A DNA stretch of 53,893 bases. Origin: Candidatus Falkowiibacteriota bacterium. GTDB lineage: Bacteria; Patescibacteriota; Patescibacteriia; JACRDY01. How positions within the stretch are numbered: the first letter of the stretch is position 1; each line of letters begins with the position of its first letter. The stretch is from NCBI GenBank assembly GCA_016218485.1, contig JACRDY010000062.1:1-53893 (forward strand), read 5' to 3'. The position numbers and the translations under genes were made by a program. The notes under the pieces are model-generated. The model made no database searches and was not told the DNA's origin. It saw only the letters and a program-made list of their open reading frames with translations. This document shows positions 48,434 to 53,893 of this stretch, piece by piece.

Positions 48434-49696
48434 ATGGATCTGTCATGGTCAAAACTCAATACCACCCCCGCCACCATGCCCTTTGGTTTGGATATTTCTG
48501 ATGGCATGATCCGGGCGGTTCAGCTGAAACGACAGGGCGCTAAGTCATTCAGTCTGCGCTGTAAGCATGAGCTGCCGCTGCCCTCCGGCGTCATCCAGTC
48601 GGGTGAAATTTTGGATCAAGTAAAATTAAGCGGTTACATAAACAAATTAATCACCCGGCGCAGCGCTGATCAATTTGGTCAGCGGATCACTGCCCGAGAA
48701 GTCATCTCGGTACTGCCGGAACCGAAAACCTTCATCAAACTCGTAACCTTTGCCTGGCCGGCGAATGCCAGAGAGAGCGACAGCGCCAGCCAAGCGTCAA
48801 CCGATCCGTCGGCCACCATCCAGACTGTTTTGGCTCAAGAGTTGTCAGAAGACATCCCCCTGTCGCTTGAGGACGCCACCTATGATTACCATATCCTGCG
48901 GGGTAATCCTCATACCGCCAAACCAGGCGACACCATCCAACTGCTGACAGCTATAGCGCCAAAAAAAATAGTTGCCGACTACACGGCCGTCTTGGAAGCC
49001 AGCGGCCTGGTACCAGTGGCACTGGAAGTAGAGGGGTTAGCCATCGCCCGAGCGGTCATCCCCTGGACGCCGCAGCCATCTGCTCCGTCGGCCGCTGACA
49101 CGATTAATATTATTGTTGACCTGGGAGCCAACCGCACTGGCATGATCATCTACCACAATGGCATCATCCGCTATTCCTTGAGCGTACCGGTCTCGGGGCG
49201 AGCCATCAGCCAAAAAATTGCTGACAAGGAAAAAATTTCATTCCCGGAAGCTGAAAAAATGAAACTTAGCCACTCGCTCACCGGCGGCAATTCAGACATT
49301 GACGCCATCATCCGCTCATCCCTGGACATTCTGATCAGTCGCCTGCGCGAAGCTCTTGTCTTCTGCCAGGTAAAACTCTCAGACAGCGTCAAACCGCAGA
49401 TACTGCTCTGTGGGGGCGGCGCGCTCTGGGCAGGGCTGACGGCCATGCTCAGTCAACAGCTCAACGTGCCGGTCGGCATCGCTGACCCGTTCGTCAATTT
49501 TAGTAATAAATCCAGCATATTCCTGTCGGAGTATTACACGTCGCGGGAATACTCTCTCAACCATTCATCCCCGCAGCAAGCTGACGGGGTATTCGGGAAG
49601 GTGCTGGATAAACCATCGGGCATCAGCGCCAGCTCGGCACTGTCCCTCACGACCGCTATCGGTCTGGCGCTGGGAGGTCTCTATGATTACGCTTAA
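48434..49696 (+). CDS. pilM: Type IV pilus assembly protein PilM
   Basis: FGLDISDGMIRAVQL; IIVDLGANRTGMIIYHNGIIRYSLSVPVSG; ILLCGGGALWAGL. Confidence 0.9.
   Translation: MDLSWSKLNTTPATMPFGLDISDGMIRAVQLKRQGAKSFSLRCKHELPLPSGVIQSGEILDQVKLSGYINKLITRRSADQFGQRITAREVISVLPEPKTFIKLVTFAWPANARESDSASQASTDPSATIQTVLAQELSEDIPLSLEDATYDYHILRGNPHTAKPGDTIQLLTAIAPKKIVADYTAVLEASGLVPVALEVEGLAIARAVIPWTPQPSAPSAADTINIIVDLGANRTGMIIYHNGIIRYSLSVPVSGRAISQKIADKEKISFPEAEKMKLSHSLTGGNSDIDAIIRSSLDILISRLREALVFCQVKLSDSVKPQILLCGGGALWAGLTAMLSQQLNVPVGIADPFVNFSNKSSIFLSEYYTSREYSLNHSSPQQADGVFGKVLDKPSGISASSALSLTTAIGLALGGLYDYA
49505..49612. mobile_element. ~108-bp palindromic element inserted in frame within pilM
   Basis: AATAAATCCAGCATATTCCTGTCGGAGTATT...CATCCCCGCAGCAAG...GGGGTATTCGGGAAGGTGCTGGATAAA; encodes NKSSIFLSEYYTSREYSLNHSSPQQADGVFGKVLDK. 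Confidence 0.8.
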
Positions 49697-50225
49697 CCTG
49701 CTCGACCAAAAAAGGAAAAACAGCTACCACTGGCGGCGGCTGCTCTTGACGATACAGTCCGGTATTGAGCTCTGGTTCTTTACCATCCTCTGCTTAGGCA
49801 TCATCTTTTCTGCCGCCGAGTATTTTTTACAAACTAATTTTGAAGACACCACGGCGCAAAACGCGCTGATCAATCAAACAATCGGCGGCGACCAGCAAGA
49901 AATTCTGGCGATCAATTACCAACTCAAAGAGATCGACGGTATGCAGCGAGAATACATCGCCTGGGATCCCTTCCTGATGGCGCTCGTCAATGTTATCCCA
50001 CCCGACCTGAAACTGCGCAACCTGACCATTGACGCCACCGCCATGACCGTGGATATTACCGGTATAGCCAAAGACCGCGCCACCCTCTTGAAACTGAAGA
50101 GCGGCCTCGCCAATCTCTACGTGACCGACAAAGTCAATTCCCCGATTGATAACCTGCTCCGGAAAGACAATATTGATTTTGCTTTTCATCTGCTCTTGAA
50201 CCCTCAGCGACTCCGCTATGATTAA
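49683..50225 (+). CDS. PilN-like protein
   Basis: Position after pilM; MITLNLLDQKRKNSYHWRRLL, single TM, coiled region. Confidence 0.75.
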   Translation: MITLNLLDQKRKNSYHWRRLLLTIQSGIELWFFTILCLGIIFSAAEYFLQTNFEDTTAQNALINQTIGGDQQEILAINYQLKEIDGMQREYIAWDPFLMALVNVIPPDLKLRNLTIDATAMTVDITGIAKDRATLLKLKSGLANLYVTDKVNSPIDNLLRKDNIDFAFHLLLNPQRLRYD

Positions 50226-50799
50226 CGCCAGCAATAAAACAATCGTCCTCGCCACGATCCTGATCCTGATTGTCTGCACCGCCGGCATCAGCCTATTCAT
50301 CATTTACCCGAAAATAGTAACCATTAAAATGATCAGTGACGACGTGCAAAACCAAAAACAGGAGCTAGAAGAAAAATACCAGCGGGGCCAGAGCTTGCGA
50401 GCAATCTACGCTAATATAGCAACGGTGAAACAAAACCGTGATCGGCTGAACGCTACGGTGATTGAACAGGATAATGAGCTGGAATTCATCACCGCGCTGG
50501 AAAAAACGACTGAGGGTTTAGCGGTCAATCAGAATATCGTCCTCTCCCCGCCGAACCTCAAAGCCCCCACCAACAAACTGCAACTACTGGCTATCACCGT
50601 GACCCTGGATGGCGGCTTCATTGATATCCTGAAAACGGTTGAACGGATTGAACAGCTGCCCTACTACCTCATCGTGGAAAAGTTAGATTTCTCAAGCGAC
50701 CAAACAATCAACAGCCCCAGCGCTCCCGATCAGACGCCGCTGCCGAATCAACGCGTCCGCGCGGTACTGAAAGGAAAAATTTATTGGATGCCGCACTAA
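50218..50799 (+). CDS. PilO-like protein
   Basis: Single TM and coiled coil; FIDILKTVERIEQLPYYLIVEKLDF. Confidence 0.75.
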   Translation: MINASNKTIVLATILILIVCTAGISLFIIYPKIVTIKMISDDVQNQKQELEEKYQRGQSLRAIYANIATVKQNRDRLNATVIEQDNELEFITALEKTTEGLAVNQNIVLSPPNLKAPTNKLQLLAITVTLDGGFIDILKTVERIEQLPYYLIVEKLDFSSDQTINSPSAPDQTPLPNQRVRAVLKGKIYWMPH

Positions 50800-50800
50800 T

Positions 50801-51067
50801 ATGATCAAACTATCTCCCCCAAAAATAAATACTCTGGTATTCCTGATCATTATCCTCCTCATCGTCGCCATGCTCGGCTGGTCAGTCTATTTTATCTACC
50901 AGTACGTCTACCGCACGATTATTCTCGTGCCCGATCTGGAGAGCCTGAAACTGAAAACCTCCGTCAGCGCCGTGCGGATTGATCTCTTTGACGCCATTCA
51001 AACCAAACTGCAACAAAAAACCGCTGACCGATCAACTAACTGGTCAACGATCCATAACCCGTTTTAA
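50801..51067 (+). CDS. Hypothetical single-TM protein at end of pilus operon
   Basis: Open ORF directly downstream of the pilO-like gene. Confidence 0.6.
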   Translation: MIKLSPPKINTLVFLIIILLIVAMLGWSVYFIYQYVYRTIILVPDLESLKLKTSVSAVRIDLFDAIQTKLQQKTADRSTNWSTIHNPF

Positions 51068-52251
51068 TGCTCTCGCGCTCGCCAAGCTACGTCCTGGGCA
51101 CGGCGAATAATTGCCGGCGCGGAACGCAAAAAATAATTCACCTCGGCAGCCGTGGTACCACGTCCGAGGGTCAGACGAATACTGCCCGCCACTGCCCAAG
51201 CCGGCAGTCCCATAGCCAAGAGTACGTGTGAAGGCTCTATTGAACCTGAAGCGCAGGCCGAGCCGGTGGAGACGGCCATACCGGCGCTGTCGAGCATCAG
51301 CATCAGCCGCTCCCCTTCCACGCCAGTGCAGCTGAAATTAAGATTATTGGGTAATCGTTTCTCAAAACTGCCGTTGATCTGCAGCTTGGGAATTTTTTTT
51401 AGTAACTGCTGGTATAATTGATCACGGAGCAACCGAACAACGGCAGCATCTCGCTGCGGCCGCAATAATTTCACTGCCTCGGCCAGTCCAACAATCAGCG
51501 GCGTATTCAGCGTCCCGGGACGCAATCCCCCCTCCTGGCTGCCCCCGTGCAGAACTGATTTTATTTTTACGCCGGAGCGGACAAACAGCGCGCCGACGCC
51601 TTTCGGTCCATAAATCTTGTGTCCCGACAGAGACAGTAGATCAGCCCGCAAATACCCGACATCGCAGTTAAGATAATTAATTGCCTGGACCGCGTCAGTG
51701 TGCAAGTAAATTCGCTGCGCGCGGCCGCGGTTAAGCCGCTCCAGGAGCTTGCCAATATCGCGCACCGGCTGAATCGTGCCAACTTCATTATTGGCATACA
51801 TCAACGAAATCAACACCGTGGTCGGTCTGATTAATTTTTTGACCGCCTCAAATTTAACCACTCCATCCACGCCAACCGGAACATAATCAACCCGCGCTAA
51901 CCCTTCTGATTCAAGGGCGCGTACAGTCTCCAGCACGGCCGGGTGTTCAATGACTGAAGTAATGATATGTGGACGCCGCAGCGTACTCGCCGCGACCACA
52001 CCGCGAATCGCCAAATTGTCCGCCTCTGTTGCGCCGCTAGTGAAAACTATTTCAGTGGCTGAACAGCCTAAAAATTGAGCGATGCTCGCCCGAGCTGAAT
52101 CAATCGCCGCGGCGGCCGCGCGTCCGGGAGTATGCAGGGACGAGGGATTGCCAAACTGAACGGAAAAAAACGGCCGCATGGCTGCCACCACCCGCGGATC
52201 CACCGGCGTACTCGCGGCACAGTCAAAATAGATTTGTTTTCTTGGGGGCAT
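51064..52251 (-). CDS. Cysteine desulfurase (NifS/IscS family)
   Basis: YFDCAASTPVDPRV, SGHKIYGPKGVGALFVR, STGSACASGSIEPSHVLLAMG. Confidence 0.95.
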   Translation of the reverse strand: MPPRKQIYFDCAASTPVDPRVVAAMRPFFSVQFGNPSSLHTPGRAAAAAIDSARASIAQFLGCSATEIVFTSGATEADNLAIRGVVAASTLRRPHIITSVIEHPAVLETVRALESEGLARVDYVPVGVDGVVKFEAVKKLIRPTTVLISLMYANNEVGTIQPVRDIGKLLERLNRGRAQRIYLHTDAVQAINYLNCDVGYLRADLLSLSGHKIYGPKGVGALFVRSGVKIKSVLHGGSQEGGLRPGTLNTPLIVGLAEAVKLLRPQRDAAVVRLLRDQLYQQLLKKIPKLQINGSFEKRLPNNLNFSCTGVEGERLMLMLDSAGMAVSTGSACASGSIEPSHVLLAMGLPAWAVAGSIRLTLGRGTTAAEVNYFLRSAPAIIRRAQDVAWRAREH

Positions 52252-52254
52252 ACT

Positions 52255-52393
52255 GCATTAGAATGAAATTATAAATTCAAAATTATAAATCCTAAATAAA
52301 TTCTAATGTCTTAAATCTTAAACAAACCGGTGGTTTTGAATTTAGAATTTATGATTTATTTAGGGCTTAGAATTTTGGATTTAGAATTTAAAC
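52255..52393. repeat. Word-type inverted repeat, related to 18383-18508
   Basis: Exact 33-bp inverted match 52290-52322 vs 18449-18481. Confidence 0.8.
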
Positions 52394-52486
52394 AATACGA
52401 GAATTAAAAAGCCCTCCATACAGTAACAATAAACGCCCCACCGAGCGGGACGTCTAGAGCATACCAAGTCGTCTGCGGCTGGTCAA

Positions 52487-52711
52487 TTACTTCATCAGCC
52501 GGTCAACTTTTCGCTTAATCATCCAGACCTTACACCCGAAGTAGACGCTCAATACCGCTAAACAGATCAAGAGAAATGCCACAATGATGACCAAGAAATA
52601 CGGATAAAACAAGGCCAGCACGGCGAAAAACAAGAGAAACAATCCCTGGAGCAGCAAGAACCAAATTAGCTCAATCATCGCGTAGTTAAAATGTTTGTAG
52701 AGATTTTTCAT
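52487..52711 (-). CDS. Hypothetical small membrane protein
   Basis: Two TM segments. Confidence 0.6.
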   Translation of the reverse strand: MKNLYKHFNYAMIELIWFLLLQGLFLLFFAVLALFYPYFLVIIVAFLLICLAVLSVYFGCKVWMIKRKVDRLMK

Positions 52712-52753
52712 AGGAAGCGCGGGTTAAGAGTTAGGGGGCTGAAAATATTATAC

Positions 52754-52821
52754 CACAGATTACACAGATAATCACAGATCACACGGATCTGTGCCATCTG
52801 TGATTATCTGTGTAATCTGTG
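52754..52821. repeat. Hairpin with 26-bp perfect arms CACAGATTACACAGATAATCACAGAT
   Basis: cacagattacacagataatcacagat-cacacggatctgtgcc-atctgtgattatctgtgtaatctgtg. Confidence 0.95.
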
Positions 52822-52822
52822 T

Positions 52823-53605
52823 CTAATAAATTTCCTTCTGGTAACATTCCTCGCAGTAAACGGTCTCCGGCCGGTCAGGCGCATAGGTGGTTTTTAAATC
52901 ACGGCCACACTGATCGCACTGACGCTCAAACAACTTACGCGGATTTCGTAATGCCATCCGAGACAAATGACGGCAGTCCGGACATTGCTGGGGAATACAA
53001 ATATCATACTGACGGTAGTATTCTAATTCCTGAGGAATAATTTTATAATTTTTACCACAATGAATACAGGCCAACACTGAATTCAAAATATCATCTTTAA
53101 CCTCCCCAATTTTGTCTGGCACGACATAAATTTGCGGCTGATAATTTTTCCGTTCTTCATCCCGCCAACGCCAGCCCTTAGCCAGCACCGCCTCTTTCGT
53201 TAAAGGGAAATATTCATAGGCCACGCTTTCATTATAGGCAAACGGCGTTAAAATACTAGGAAAAAATTCACCCCACTCACCCGTTTGCTGCATATGTCTG
53301 ATAATTTTTACTACCACCCTCTCATACTCTTCTTTATCATACTGTTTATTCAAGATACAATATTTATAATTAATCAAACCAACGCAACCGAAACAGTCCC
53401 CTCCGCCAACACAAAGATCGCAATAAACGTTATTAGAATTTTTCCAATTCTGTGAGCAAAAAATGGAATAATTATTATATGCCGACCCCTGCAGCTGGTA
53501 GCAACTTTTCGTTTCCAAAATTTCCGTCAAATCATGACATAATTCAGCCCGCCAAGCATCTTGCGAATAGAGAGATTCATAAATATCCCGACAGTTAAAA
53601 CACAA
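52823..53605 (-). CDS. Cys-rich multi-zinc-ribbon hypothetical protein; N-terminus extends upstream of the called ORF
   Basis: ACIHCGKNYKIIPQELEYYRQYDICIPQQCPDCRHLSRMALRNPRKLFERQCDQCGRDLKTTYAPDRPETVYCEECYQ; in-frame ...ESFKEQFNQQLKTLPRKYYWGFNNQDFSGDYLQNTKDAQ upstream. Confidence 0.65.
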   Translation of the reverse strand: MCFNCRDIYESLYSQDAWRAELCHDLTEILETKSCYQLQGSAYNNYSIFCSQNWKNSNNVYCDLCVGGGDCFGCVGLINYKYCILNKQYDKEEYERVVVKIIRHMQQTGEWGEFFPSILTPFAYNESVAYEYFPLTKEAVLAKGWRWRDEERKNYQPQIYVVPDKIGEVKDDILNSVLACIHCGKNYKIIPQELEYYRQYDICIPQQCPDCRHLSRMALRNPRKLFERQCDQCGRDLKTTYAPDRPETVYCEECYQKEIY

Positions 53606-53893
53606 TTGAGCATCTTTAGTATTCTGCAGATAATCACCAGAAAAATCCTGATTATTAAAACCCCAATAATACTTTCGGGGTAATGTCTTTAATTGTTGAT
53701 TAAACTGTTCTTTAAATGATTCCGCGGCGACACGAGTCGAGTTTAATTCTTTTATTAGACCTACTGATTAAAGATTTACGCCACTTCGCAAATTCCCCAA
53801 TCCCCAAAGAATTAGGCTCTGGCGAAGTTGCACAAACCGCAGACTATTAAAAAGTATTGATTGTAATTTTCAAGGTGTCCACGGAAACGATCA

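Noticed and set aside
51064-51067. Overlapping convergent stop codons of the pilus operon and cysteine desulfurase
   Set aside because: Normal for compact genomes; no further structure found.

Overview
The window looks like chromosomal DNA from a Patescibacteria/CPR-type bacterium, an assignment inferred from gene content and style rather than from a search. Housekeeping genes include the ABC efflux set, rpmE, prfA-prmC, bL25, rodA, gyrB, pyrE, ftsEX, an rlpA-like gene, murG-ftsW-murD-mraY, a type IV pilus cluster (pilB/C, minor pilins, pilM/N/O-like) and a cysteine desulfurase. There is also a probable metal-handling membrane cassette (19.2-23.4 kb), three complete tRNAs (Gln, Gly, Lys) plus tRNA-Thr, and a GIY-YIG gene lying between tRNA pieces. 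The most interesting signals are: (1) a compact ~62-nt putative ncRNA at 7962-8024 with a near-ideal promoter, a three-way-junction fold and a U-tract; (2) a 103-bp MITE-like element with 16-bp terminal inverted repeats, present as two identical copies in opposite orientation (3141-3243, 35698-35800); (3) a ~108-bp palindromic element found once between genes and once in frame inside pilM; (4) a tRNA-Lys / GIY-YIG / pseudo-tRNA / duplicated-terminator locus; (5) many operon-boundary inverted repeats built from locus-specific short 'words'; (6) a prepilin fused to a predicted seven-repeat propeller domain. No CRISPR array, rRNA gene or prophage was seen.
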